This document shows, piece by piece, positions 9,043 through 16,585 of a DNA stretch of 64,000 nt; position 1 is the first letter of the stretch, and each line of letters starts with the position of its first letter. Origin of the DNA: Acidimicrobiales bacterium (lineage in GTDB: Bacteria > Actinomycetota > Acidimicrobiia > Acidimicrobiales > AC-14); assembly GCA_025463925.1 (NCBI GenBank), contig JAODBK010000091.1, positions 43,630 through 107,629 of the forward strand, in the 5' to 3' direction. The position numbers and the translations under genes were made by a program. A model generated the notes under the pieces. It did no database searches. It saw only the letters and a list, made by a program, of their open reading frames with translations, and was not told where the DNA came from.

Positions 9043-10758
9043 CTAGAAGTGGCCGGCGAGGTGCTCGACGACGGGACCGAGCGAGACGACCGGGAAGTAG
9101 GTGAGGCCCACGACGATGAGCACGACCGACGTGAGCAGCGCGGTGAAGAGCGGCGTCGCCGTCGGGAACGTTCCGGCGGAGGCCGGAACCGCTTGCTTGC
9201 GCCCGAGCGAGCCGGCGATCGCCAGTACGGGGATCATGAGGAAGAAGCGCCCGACCAGCATGGCGACCGCGCCGGTGGTGTTGTACCAGAGCGTGTTGCC
9301 GCTGAGCCCGCCGAACGCCGAGCCGTTGTTGTTGGCCTGCGACGTGAACGCGTAGGTCACCTCGCTCAGGCCGTGCGGACCGGGATTGCCGAGGGAGCTC
9401 AGCGCGTGCTTCAGGAGCAGCGACGCGCCGGCGAACCCGAGGATCACGACCGGCACGAACAGGATGTAGAGCACCACGAGCTTCATCTCGGCCGACTGCA
9501 CCTTCTTGCCGAGGTACTCCGGCGTGCGGCCGACCATCAGCCCGGCGATGAACACGCTCATCAGCGCGAAGACCAACATGCCGTAGAGCCCGGAACCGGT
9601 GCCGCCCGGGCTGACCTCGCCGAGCATGATGTTGACGAGCGGCACTGCGCCGCCGAGCGGCGTCAGGCTGTCGTGCGCGCAGTTGACGGCGCCAGTGGAC
9701 GTCCCGGTGGTGCTCGACGCGAACAGCCCGCAGCCCGCGGCGCCGAAGCGCGCCTCCTTCCCCTCCATGTTCCCGCCGGATTGGGTGGCCGTCACCTGCT
9801 GCGACGCGCCGAGCGCGCCGAGCTTGGGACTGCCCCTCGTCTCGAGCGGCATGATCAACGACGTCATCACCAGCCAGAGCACGAACATCGCCGCGAACAC
9901 CGCCCAGCCCTGGCCCTGGTCCTTGGCCATCCGGCCGAACGCGAACGTCAGCGCGAAGGGGATGGCGAGCAGCAGCCAGATCTGCAGCACGTTCGTGATC
10001 GGGTTCGGGTTCTCGAACGGGTGGGCCGAGTTGGCGTTGTACGGTCCGCCGCCGTTCTGGCCGATCTCCTTGATGGCCTCCTGGCTGGCGATCGGTCCAC
10101 CCGGGATCGACTGCTGGCTGCCGGCGACCGTGGCCACCGTGCGCGTCGCATGAACGTTCTGGATGACGCCCTGGCTCATCAGCACGAGCGCGAACGCGAA
10201 CGACATTGGCAGGAGCACTCGGGTGCACGTCCGGGTGAGGTCGACCCAGAAGTTGCCGAGGGTGCCGGTCTTGTTCCGGACCAGACCCCGGATGAGTGCA
10301 ACCGCGACCGCGGCGCCAGCCGCCGCGGACACGAAGTTGTGGAACGCCAGGCCGGTCATCTGGGTGAGGTGCGACATCGTCGACTCACCGCTGTAGTTCT
10401 GCCAGTTGGTGTTGGTGAGGAAGCTGACGGCGGTGTTGAACGACAGCGCCGGCGTGACGCCCTTCAGGTGGTCCGGGTTGAAGGGCAGGTGGCCCTGCAG
10501 CCGGATCTGGGCGTAGAGGACGAGCACGGAGACGAACGAGAACGCCAGCAACGACAACGCGTAGACGTCCCAGCGCTGCTCGCCCGTCTCGTTGACGCCG
10601 GTCGCCCGGTAGATGAGCCGTTCGACCGGCAGGAACACCCGGTCGCCCGGTGCGCGGTGGTCGCCGTAGACCTTGGCGAGGTATGCGCCCAGGACCGGCG
10701 TCGACACGAGGATCAGGACGATGACGGCGGCGAACTGCGCCCAACCGGCCGCGGTCAC
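9043..10758 (-). CDS. kdpA: Potassium-transporting ATPase subunit KdpA
   Basis: Potassium-binding channel-like subunit of the Kdp pump, related to the K+ transporter superfamily. The 571-residue protein has about ten membrane helices and recognisable selectivity-loop regions such as [17 protein letters not shown] and [13 protein letters not shown]. The GTG start at 10758 overlaps the kdpF stop as GTGA. Length and motif order match the family, and nothing appears missing. Confidence 0.95.
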   Translation of the reverse strand: MTAAGWAQFAAVIVLILVSTPVLGAYLAKVYGDHRAPGDRVFLPVERLIYRATGVNETGEQRWDVYALSLLAFSFVSVLVLYAQIRLQGHLPFNPDHLKGVTPALSFNTAVSFLTNTNWQNYSGESTMSHLTQMTGLAFHNFVSAAAGAAVAVALIRGLVRNKTGTLGNFWVDLTRTCTRVLLPMSFAFALVLMSQGVIQNVHATRTVATVAGSQQSIPGGPIASQEAIKEIGQNGGGPYNANSAHPFENPNPITNVLQIWLLLAIPFALTFAFGRMAKDQGQGWAVFAAMFVLWLVMTSLIMPLETRGSPKLGALGASQQVTATQSGGNMEGKEARFGAAGCGLFASSTTGTSTGAVNCAHDSLTPLGGAVPLVNIMLGEVSPGGTGSGLYGMLVFALMSVFIAGLMVGRTPEYLGKKVQSAEMKLVVLYILFVPVVILGFAGASLLLKHALSSLGNPGPHGLSEVTYAFTSQANNNGSAFGGLSGNTLWYNTTGAVAMLVGRFFLMIPVLAIAGSLGRKQAVPASAGTFPTATPLFTALLTSVVLIVVGLTYFPVVSLGPVVEHLAGHF

Positions 10759-10856
10759 AGCTTCTCGGGGAAGATGAGGGCGTACCCGAGGTACGCGGTG
10801 ATCAGCACCGAGATGATCAAGCCGACGATGTTGTCGCCTCTGATCGTGGCGATCAC
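10755..10856 (-). CDS. kdpF: KdpF small subunit
   Basis: A 33-residue membrane peptide that fits KdpF, the lipid-like stabiliser of the KdpABC complex. It has a single hydrophobic helix followed by the family's ending YALIFPEKL, matching the YxLxxPExF-type tail. The GTG at 10856 overlaps the stop of the upstream 46-residue gene, and its own stop overlaps the kdpA GTG, so it sits in frame-linked order in the operon. Confidence 0.85.
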   Translation of the reverse strand: MIATIRGDNIVGLIISVLITAYLGYALIFPEKL

Positions 10857-10993
10857 GCGGCCTGCCGTTCCGGTTCGGCCGGCACCGGTTGCGTCACGTC
10901 CTGGTCGCCGATGACGGCGTCGCACGCCTTGACGAACAGGGCGCTGAGGGCGAAGAACCCCGCGAGCGCCACCACCACGACGAGATCAGCCAT
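10853..10993 (-). CDS. 46-residue single-helix membrane protein of the kdp operon
   Basis: A small gene with ATG at 10993 preceded by GAGAGG. The peptide has one N-terminal membrane helix (about 3-22), a KACD motif just after it and a Pro/Glu-rich tail. From memory, short genes of this kind ending the helix in a CD pair occur near kdpF in other actinobacterial kdp operons; I cannot name a function. The overlap with the kdpF start (GTGA) and 15-bp spacing from the DUF4118 gene support real translation. A role in assembly or regulation of the pump is inference. Confidence 0.7.
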   Translation of the reverse strand: MADLVVVVALAGFFALSALFVKACDAVIGDQDVTQPVPAEPERQAA

Positions 10994-11008
10994 TCGATCC
11001 TCTCGTGC

Positions 11009-11761
11009 TCAATGGACCGCGCCGCGCGCCGCCAGCGCGGCGCCGACGAGATCGGCCATCGCGACGGCCACGATCCGGCGGACGAACGGGACGGGCTGGC
11101 CGGGCGTCGGCTCGAGCAGGTAGCGGCCCCACCGTCGACCGCCGCCGTCGACCTCCAGCTCGACGGTGCGGCCGGGCAGGCCCATCGAGTCCGATCCCCA
11201 GCGCAGCTGACCGACGACGACCTCGCCGTCGCGCTGGACCTTCGGCAGCGGTCGCTCCTCGGGGTCGCGGGCCGACATGTCGAACCGGATGTCCCGCAGG
11301 ATGAGGAGTTCCCGCAGCTCGTCGGCCACCGCCAAGATCACGTACTCCAGCGGTTCGCCCGACGCCACGAGCTCGGCCACCGCATGCACCCGGGTGAGCT
11401 CGTCGGCGTGCCGGCTGGCCACTGCCTGGTGGCGCCGGCTGCGGGCCGCGAGCTCGCCGACGACCAGTCCGACGACCAGCAGGAGGACGGCGGTGACGAC
11501 GTCGCCGCGCGCCCGGATCGTGAACCGGTAGTGGGGCTGCGTGTGGAAGAAGTCGAACCACGCCGCGCTCGACACCGCGGCGACGGACGCGGACAACCGC
11601 CGGCCCAGGATGGCGACCACGACCACGACGACCACCAACACCAGCGCGATGTTCGTGTTGTCGGTGTGGTCGCGGGCGGGGATCAGCGCCGCGGCAACCG
11701 CCACCGGCAAGGCGACGGCGAGACCCAGGGCGATCCATGTTCGCTGCTGCTCACGCGTCAT
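11009..11761 (-). CDS. Stand-alone DUF4118 (KdpD-like sensor domain) membrane protein
   Basis: First gene of the kdp operon. The 250 residues contain a four-helix membrane region resembling the KdpD DUF4118 segment (AAWFDFFHTQPHYRFTI compares with the LNWFFTPPIHTFTI of the kdpD product here). A coiled linker and a GAF-like C-terminal domain follow. Neither the ATP-binding KdpD N-domain nor any histidine-kinase domain is present. It may sense potassium or membrane state and act on the kdp operon or on KdpD; that role is inferred only from domain and position. The ATG at 11761 has no strong ribosome binding site. Confidence 0.8.
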   Translation of the reverse strand: MTREQQRTWIALGLAVALPVAVAAALIPARDHTDNTNIALVLVVVVVVVAILGRRLSASVAAVSSAAWFDFFHTQPHYRFTIRARGDVVTAVLLLVVGLVVGELAARSRRHQAVASRHADELTRVHAVAELVASGEPLEYVILAVADELRELLILRDIRFDMSARDPEERPLPKVQRDGEVVVGQLRWGSDSMGLPGRTVELEVDGGGRRWGRYLLEPTPGQPVPFVRRIVAVAMADLVGAALAARGAVH

Positions 11762-11872
11762 GTTCCCGTTGTACGACTCACGTCATCGCGGCAACAGTGG
11801 CCTCAACGCGATCGCAACGCGCCGCGGACGTTTCTTCACGCCGCGTTAGCGGCTTTGCCGGTGCATCGAACA

Positions 11873-11889
11873 CACGTGCGGAGCACGTG
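11873..11889. repeat. Inverted repeat upstream of the kdp operon
   Basis: CACGTGC and GCACGTG form a perfect 7-bp inverted repeat around GGA, 112 bp upstream of the first kdp-operon start codon. It may be a regulator site for the operon in the gap to tRNA-Lys. No known KdpE-type site was recognised. Confidence 0.4.
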
Positions 11890-11962
11890 GCACCGCGCGG
11901 AGAACTGCCATCGACGGCGTACGCATCAGCGAGCGGGAACTCAACGCGCACGGTGGGCCAAG

Positions 11963-11968
11963 TAGCGT
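11963..11968 (+). promoter_or_regulatory. -10 box of tRNA-Lys
   Basis: TAGCGT lies six bases before the tRNA 5' end. The same TAnnnT pattern precedes many leaderless genes in this window, so transcription probably starts at or next to the first tRNA base. Confidence 0.55.
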
Positions 11969-11974
11969 GGACTC

Positions 11975-12050
11975 GGGCCGCTAGCTCAATTGGCAGAGCA
12001 AGAACCTTTTAAGTTCGAGGCTGCGGGTTCGAGCCCCGCGCGGCCCACCA
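11975..12050 (+). tRNA. tRNA-Lys (anticodon UUU)
   Basis: A full cloverleaf is readable. The acceptor arm GGGCCGC pairs with GCGGCCC, the D stem GCTC with GAGC, and the T stem GCGGG with CCCGC around loop TTCGAGC. The anticodon loop CTTTTAA presents TTT. The anticodon stem has four pairs and an A-G mismatch at its outer end. The CCA end is encoded (ACCA at 12047-12050). An accessory segment bounded by inverted repeats starts within ten bases of its 3' end. Confidence 0.95.
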
Positions 12051-12059
12051 ACCCTAGGG

Positions 12060-12076
12060 GTCATCGTACGAACACC
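12060..12076. repeat. Outer inverted repeat, left copy
   Basis: GTCATCGTACGAACACC at 12060-12076 is matched in inverse orientation at 16455-16471 with one mismatch in 17. Both copies are flanked by a GGGG/CCCC run on the outer side. Together with the inner pair they bracket about 4.4 kb next to tRNA-Lys. Confidence 0.7.
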
Positions 12077-12147
12077 TTTCGGGGCAGGGCCGTCGCGGAC
12101 GTCCGTGACCAACGAGCGGATTCGGCGATGCGGATCGGGATGCCATC

Positions 12148-12217
12148 CCGAGTGTCATCGGTCTGTGCCCTGGTCGACCGGCGCTCGATGGAACGAACGC
12201 CGAGCCGGCAACACCGG
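12148..12217. repeat. Inner inverted repeat, left copy (~70 bp)
   Basis: This segment aligns, in inverse orientation, with 16241-16307. It includes an uninterrupted shared block GCGCTCGATGGAACGA and the flanking CCGAGTG. By eye roughly three quarters of positions agree, with a one-base gap. It ends exactly where the small open reading frame at 12218 begins. Confidence 0.65.
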
Positions 12218-12532
12218 ATGGTCAGCATCCGCGACAATCGCTGCGTGCGCGACCTCGATGACGGCAATACGCACGTCGTGTGGGGCTGTGGTCCTGGCTC
12301 CGGCTGGGGGCTGCGGCGTGAGGTCGCGAAGACGTGTGCTGACCTAGAGAAGCGCGGCTACACGGTCGTCCTGCGGGCCGTCGGGCGCAAATACAGGCTC
12401 GTCCGAGATGGCCTCCTCGATCCCGCCGATGGCGAGCAGGACTTGTTAGGCATGGCGGCGGTCGTGGTCGCTGAGCCGCCCAGTTCGCCCGAGCGTTCGG
12501 TGCCGAAGGAGTGCGATCCGAAATCGGACTAG
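12218..12532 (+). CDS. Hypothetical protein, 104 residues
   Basis: Unrecognised protein from the accessory segment beside tRNA-Lys. The middle has a glycine-rich stretch (GCGPGSGWGLRREV) and a basic segment (RAVGRKYRLVRDG), and the tail is acidic and proline-rich. No domain was identified. The start is uncertain: ATG at 12218 or GTG at 12245 are possible, and the frame is open further upstream into the repeat and the tRNA. It ends 4 bases into the convergent kinase gene. It may not be expressed. Confidence 0.4.
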   Translation: MVSIRDNRCVRDLDDGNTHVVWGCGPGSGWGLRREVAKTCADLEKRGYTVVLRAVGRKYRLVRDGLLDPADGEQDLLGMAAVVVAEPPSSPERSVPKECDPKSD

Positions 12533-13092
12533 GCGTCGGCGCTCGCGGACCCACGTCCTGAGCCAGCGGCCGGTAGCAGCCCGGCGGTAAATGCCGAGAG
12601 CATTGCCGCGGCGACTGATTCGGGAGTGCCCGACGCATCGATCACGTTGGCCTCGTGATCACCGAGATCCGCGAATCGGGCGTGCTGACGCCCAAGCGAC
12701 TCGGGGCTGGCGTCACCGGGGCGGCGCTGGGTGACCCGGGCAATGCACGTGGCGAGGTCGGTTCGGAGCACGGCGTAGTGGAGCGGCACACCTCGGCTCG
12801 CGCACGCCTGCGCCAAGGCGCTGAGCCCATCGGGAAAGACGTGGCCGTCCATGACCACCGTGTATCCGCCTTGGGCGAAGTTCATGGCGGCGGCCGCGAC
12901 CGCCCCGCCGAGCACGTGGTTCTGGAGTGCAGCCTCGGGCAGTGACGGCTCGATCCAGCCGTTCACGATGAATGGCGTGAAGTCATCCATTCGGATGTGC
13001 ACGCTCGGGTCAAACGCGGCGGCGACGAGCCGACCCACTGTCGTCTTGCCCGCCCCTGACGGTCCGGTGACGACGAGGATCGGCGCGACCAT
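12529..13092 (-). CDS. P-loop kinase-like protein
   Basis: A 187-residue protein with a Walker A motif at residues 10-17 (GPSGAGKTT). The segment IRMDDFTPF and a helical lid rich in arginines (RVTQRRPGD) fit small-molecule kinases of the AAA_33 or shikimate/zeta-like kind. The substrate is unknown. The ATG at 13092 follows TAGCGT (complement of 13099-13104) by six bases, so a leaderless transcript is likely. It lies downstream of the zinc-ribbon gene in the same direction. Antibiotic phosphotransferase or toxin-like function is possible but not shown. Confidence 0.75.
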   Translation of the reverse strand: MVAPILVVTGPSGAGKTTVGRLVAAAFDPSVHIRMDDFTPFIVNGWIEPSLPEAALQNHVLGGAVAAAAMNFAQGGYTVVMDGHVFPDGLSALAQACASRGVPLHYAVLRTDLATCIARVTQRRPGDASPESLGRQHARFADLGDHEANVIDASGTPESVAAAMLSAFTAGLLPAAGSGRGSASADA

Positions 13093-13145
13093 GCGCTCAC
13101 GCTACGGTGCGCTGCGGCCCGACCTGTATGTATCGCTTGCGATCG

Positions 13146-13298
13146 CTAGACGGAGTCTCCGCAGGCTTCGCAATCCGGGTTCTCGCAGATGAACCGCGTG
13201 TCGATGACGTGGGACGGTTCGGCCGGTAGCGCCGTCACACCGCAGTAAGGACAAATCGGAGCGCGGTCCACGTCAGCGTCGTCGGAGTCGGTCGCCAC
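13146..13298 (-). CDS. Small zinc-ribbon protein
   Basis: A 50-residue product from GTG 13298 with two cysteine groups, CPYCG near 16-20 and CENPDCEACG near the end, arranged like a small zinc ribbon. The function is unknown; such proteins may bind nucleic acids or be stress-response accessories. The start choice is not secure because the frame is open upstream. A long hairpin-forming repeat lies 13 bp upstream. Confidence 0.5.
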   Translation of the reverse strand: MATDSDDADVDRAPICPYCGVTALPAEPSHVIDTRFICENPDCEACGDSV

Positions 13299-13310
13299 GC
13301 TGTGATGTTC

Positions 13311-13337
13311 GCACCTTGCGGACCGATCGCAAGGTGC
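13311..13337. repeat. 10-bp inverted repeat (hairpin or operator)
   Basis: GCACCTTGCG and CGCAAGGTGC are perfect inverted arms around the 7-base loop GACCGAT. The repeat sits just upstream of the zinc-ribbon start on the minus strand. It could be an operator or a terminator-type hairpin for the upstream permease transcript; no U-tract is seen. Confidence 0.5.
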
Positions 13338-13482
13338 CGCCGTCGGGAGGTAGCCCGGACTCGTGTTCCGGCCGCGAGGCGGGCGGTATCGACGAACCCG
13401 GTGATAACCGATCGGTTCCGACAGTCTGGACTCCGTTCCCGGGCCGACCGACTGCGGCACATATCGGGTGGCCAGGAGCGAC

Positions 13483-16053
13483 TCACCCCGTTCGAAGGAC
13501 TTGCGCCGCTGGAGTGCGTGCCGCGTTGCGACCGGGCAGCGCGGCAACCAAGTTCGCGAGAACGATCGCGCCGAGGGCGACGAGGACCACCTGCGTCACG
13601 GGGACGGTCGGCTGGGGCACGGCGTCGATGTTGTGGGCGAAGAGAATCCATAGTTGACGTCCGATGGCGATGCCGAGCGGGACTCCAACCACGATCCCGA
13701 TGACGGCCGCGATCGACGCTTGCCAGGCCACGGTGGCCGCGAGTTGTCGCTTTGTGAAGCCGAGCGTCTTGAGCAACGCGAGATCGTGTCTGCGTCGCCG
13801 CACCGAGGCGGTGAGGGTGAGACCGAGGGCGAGGATCGCGCCGGCGGCAAGCCCGGAGGCGAGAAGGGCCGGTGTCGCGCCCATGGTGCGGTAGTTCACG
13901 ATCTCGGCAGGCCGCTGCACCGCCAACGCAGCGACGGTACTGCCCACGCCGCCCCCGTTGGGGACCGCCGCGAGGGCGCGGTTGGCGACATCGGCGATCC
14001 GCTGCATAACGGCCAGCCCGGCTGCGTGACTTATGCCATGACGAAGCCGTACGAAGACCAGGTTCGGGCCGTTGAGGGTGGGGTCGGGACTGAGCTGGGC
14101 CTGTTGGAACGCGGCGGACACGATAGCGAAGGAGACCAACGCGCCGGTCCCCATGGAGGTGTGATCCGAGATGATGCTGGAGAACCCGACCGCGGGCATG
14201 GTGGCCGTTCCCACGATGGTGAGGCGGGTCGGCGTGACATAGAGGGCGTCTTGTGGCTTGCCGTAGGTCACCACGACGGTGTCGCCGATGTGCTTGTGCA
14301 GTTGGGCGAGTGTGGCCGCGCCGAGGACGATCTGGTCCTTGTTGGCCAGGGCGTGACCGGCCAGGATCGGTGGGCCGATCTCGGGGTGAACGTGCTCGAA
14401 CAAGAATGCGACCGTTTGGCCGTCGATTTCGGCATCGTTGTAGTCGTACCCGGTCCACCCGGCTACGTCGGGGTTGTGGTCCAGCAGCGCGAGGGCTTGC
14501 GGGGGCACGTTGCTGTTGCTGGGGTTGAGCATGTAGTCCCAGTTCCACCCGTAGAGCGCGGGATGCGACACCAGCGATTGCAGACCGCTGCCGAAGGCGA
14601 GGGTCGCGGTCACCGTCATGACCGCCAGGGCGGCGCCCAGCAACGCCGAGCGCACTGGCACCGCGGCGCGGCCCCGGCCTGAGTCGAGCGCGAAGCGCAC
14701 TCCGACGACGGCCGGCGCGGGCAGCCCCGTCGACGCGATCGCCTGCACCGGCTTGGAGGGACCCAGCGGAGCGAGTTGGGAACGTCGAGCGACCCGATGC
14801 GGTGCCGCGCGATACGCGAGACCGACTGCGATCGCAGCGAGACCCGCGATGAGCACCAGGAGCCCGATGCCGAGAACCGTCCAGTCAAAGGCTATTCCCG
14901 ACCCTGGATAGACCCGACGAACGGGGCCCAGCGGCGACAGCGGCGACAGCGCGGCAGCCAGGGCGGCGGCGAGCACCGATCCGACCCCGATGGCGGCCAG
15001 GATGCCGATCAGACCCTCGGCGGCGATGGTCATCGGGCTGGCACCGAGGGCCCGCAGCACCTTCATGTCCTCATCGGCGTCGCGCAGTTGACGGGAGATG
15101 ATCTGGACGCCGATCAGCAGCGCGGCAAGCGCGGCGATGGCTCCGAACACGCCGAGGGCGACGGCCAGGGGCTCGACCGTCCGATTGACCTTCGCCGTTA
15201 CCGGCGAGGCGGTGTGGAAGGCGTAGGTCGTGCCCGGTGGCACCACGCCGGAGAACTCGCGCTCCACCGCGGCGACCCCGCCGTTGCCGTGATCGAGCTG
15301 GAGCCCATAGGTGATGGCGCCGGAAGTGCCCTGCCCGGAGTCGGCCAGCACCGCTTGGCCCAGTGCCGGGGTGAAGAAGACGAACCCCGGGAGGCGGTCG
15401 ATGTCGTCCTGGACGATCTGGCTGCTGAACACGACCAGCCCGACCAGCTTGGTCTCGATGCGGCGGTGGGGTGCCACGCTCGGCGTGCCGATGCCCGGAA
15501 GCCTCGTTTGCTCGGTGGTGAAGATGCCGTAAGGGATGACCTGACCGACACGGAATCCGAGCAAGCGTGCCGCCGCCGCCGTCATCACGATTTCGTCGGA
15601 CCGATCGGGGATGGCCATCCGGCCCCTTGTGACCGCCAGACGGTCTTGGTGAAAGAAGAGGCCGTTGTCGCTCGCGACCGGGATGGCCTCGTTGACGGTG
15701 TCGAGGCGGGGAGTTCCGTCCGGGCGCAACGGGGCGGCCGTCAGGGGAATCGCGCGCTCGACATGTTTCACGCCGGGCAAGTGCGCGATGGCTTCCATCG
15801 CGGACGGGGAGTAGTCGATGCTCCCGCCCCCGCTGCCGGAGCCGCCAAAGATCGACACGCTCAGGTCCGAGGGGTTGGTGCTAGTCAAATAGGTGGAGAA
15901 GGACGACTGGGTGCGCCGGGCGGCGGACAGAGCGCCGATGGCGATGCCACCGGTCAGGCCGATGAGCAGGGCCAGCGCCAGATGGCCGCGCCACCGGCGG
16001 CCGAATGTGGTCTTGAACCGGTACCAGACGACGTGACGGAGATGGCGATTCAC
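13483..16053 (-). CDS. ABC transporter permease, FtsX/MacB-like (orphan)
   Basis: An 856-residue membrane protein with two FtsX-type halves. There is an N-terminal helix, a large periplasmic domain, three helices near 310-420, a further helix, a second large domain, and three C-terminal helices ending in the family signature region LLKTLGFTKRQLAATVAWQA. It would move lipids or lipoproteins, or transmit force, with an ABC ATPase. No ATPase gene lies next to it, which is unusual. It lies inside the repeat-bounded accessory segment. Start GTG at 16053. Confidence 0.85.
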   Translation of the reverse strand: MNRHLRHVVWYRFKTTFGRRWRGHLALALLIGLTGGIAIGALSAARRTQSSFSTYLTSTNPSDLSVSIFGGSGSGGGSIDYSPSAMEAIAHLPGVKHVERAIPLTAAPLRPDGTPRLDTVNEAIPVASDNGLFFHQDRLAVTRGRMAIPDRSDEIVMTAAAARLLGFRVGQVIPYGIFTTEQTRLPGIGTPSVAPHRRIETKLVGLVVFSSQIVQDDIDRLPGFVFFTPALGQAVLADSGQGTSGAITYGLQLDHGNGGVAAVEREFSGVVPPGTTYAFHTASPVTAKVNRTVEPLAVALGVFGAIAALAALLIGVQIISRQLRDADEDMKVLRALGASPMTIAAEGLIGILAAIGVGSVLAAALAAALSPLSPLGPVRRVYPGSGIAFDWTVLGIGLLVLIAGLAAIAVGLAYRAAPHRVARRSQLAPLGPSKPVQAIASTGLPAPAVVGVRFALDSGRGRAAVPVRSALLGAALAVMTVTATLAFGSGLQSLVSHPALYGWNWDYMLNPSNSNVPPQALALLDHNPDVAGWTGYDYNDAEIDGQTVAFLFEHVHPEIGPPILAGHALANKDQIVLGAATLAQLHKHIGDTVVVTYGKPQDALYVTPTRLTIVGTATMPAVGFSSIISDHTSMGTGALVSFAIVSAAFQQAQLSPDPTLNGPNLVFVRLRHGISHAAGLAVMQRIADVANRALAAVPNGGGVGSTVAALAVQRPAEIVNYRTMGATPALLASGLAAGAILALGLTLTASVRRRRHDLALLKTLGFTKRQLAATVAWQASIAAVIGIVVGVPLGIAIGRQLWILFAHNIDAVPQPTVPVTQVVLVALGAIVLANLVAALPGRNAARTPAAQVLRTG

Positions 16054-16240
16054 GGCGATGCCCCCACCACTCGCGGCCTCACGTCACCATCGACCTCCAA
16101 GGCGCGCGATGGCGCCAAGTCCCATTCGCAGTCTGGCGGACCCGCGGACGGCGACCAAGGAGGTCAGCCGGTCGGGAAGCGTAGTGCTACCACCAGGGGA
16201 CTGATGGCACCGGTGCACCATCGGCATGGCCGGCCACGCA

Positions 16241-16307
16241 TGGTGCCGGCTTTGCGCTCGTTCCATCGAGCGCCCGTCGACCCAGGGCACCGACCTGTAT
16301 CACTCGG
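16241..16307. repeat. Inner inverted repeat, right copy
   Basis: Partner of 12148-12217 in inverse orientation. Its TCGTTCCATCGAGCGC block is the complement of the block shared with the left copy. It lies 188 bp upstream of the permease start codon. Confidence 0.65.
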
Positions 16308-16454
16308 AAGGACATCGCGATGAACCGGCCGGTCACCGGCAGCCCACTCACTCCGCGGGCTACTGCCGACAGCTATCGGTCACCGTCACCGCTGCGAAGT
16401 GGTGTGTTCGTCGGCAACAGCGCGATCACCGGCCCAGCGACGATGCCATAGGGG

Positions 16455-16471
16455 GTGTTCGTACAATGACA
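16455..16471. repeat. Outer inverted repeat, right copy
   Basis: GGTGTTCGTACAATGAC is the inverse of the left copy at 12060-12076 with one mismatch. It is followed outward by ACCCC, mirroring the GGGG on the left side. Confidence 0.7.
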
Positions 16472-16585
16472 CCCCAGGATCACCGAAGGCTGAGGGCCAG
16501 ACGAGCGCGATCGCCGACGGCGCAACGGGAGCGTCGACCGCCGTCCAGCAGACTCTTAAGCTGGAGCCGACCACCGAGGAGGAGC

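Larger units (their letters stand above)
16054..16585. other. 532-bp gap without a confident gene
   Basis: No convincing coding region is seen. The gap holds the right copies of both inverted repeats (16241-16307 and 16455-16471). The last bases before the methyltransferase gene carry its ribosome binding site. Short open frames on both strands lack family features. Confidence 0.6.

Noticed and set aside
12000..12217. Extension of the hypothetical gene back into the tRNA
   Set aside because: The frame is open by chance through the tRNA and repeat; coding there would overlap a structural RNA.
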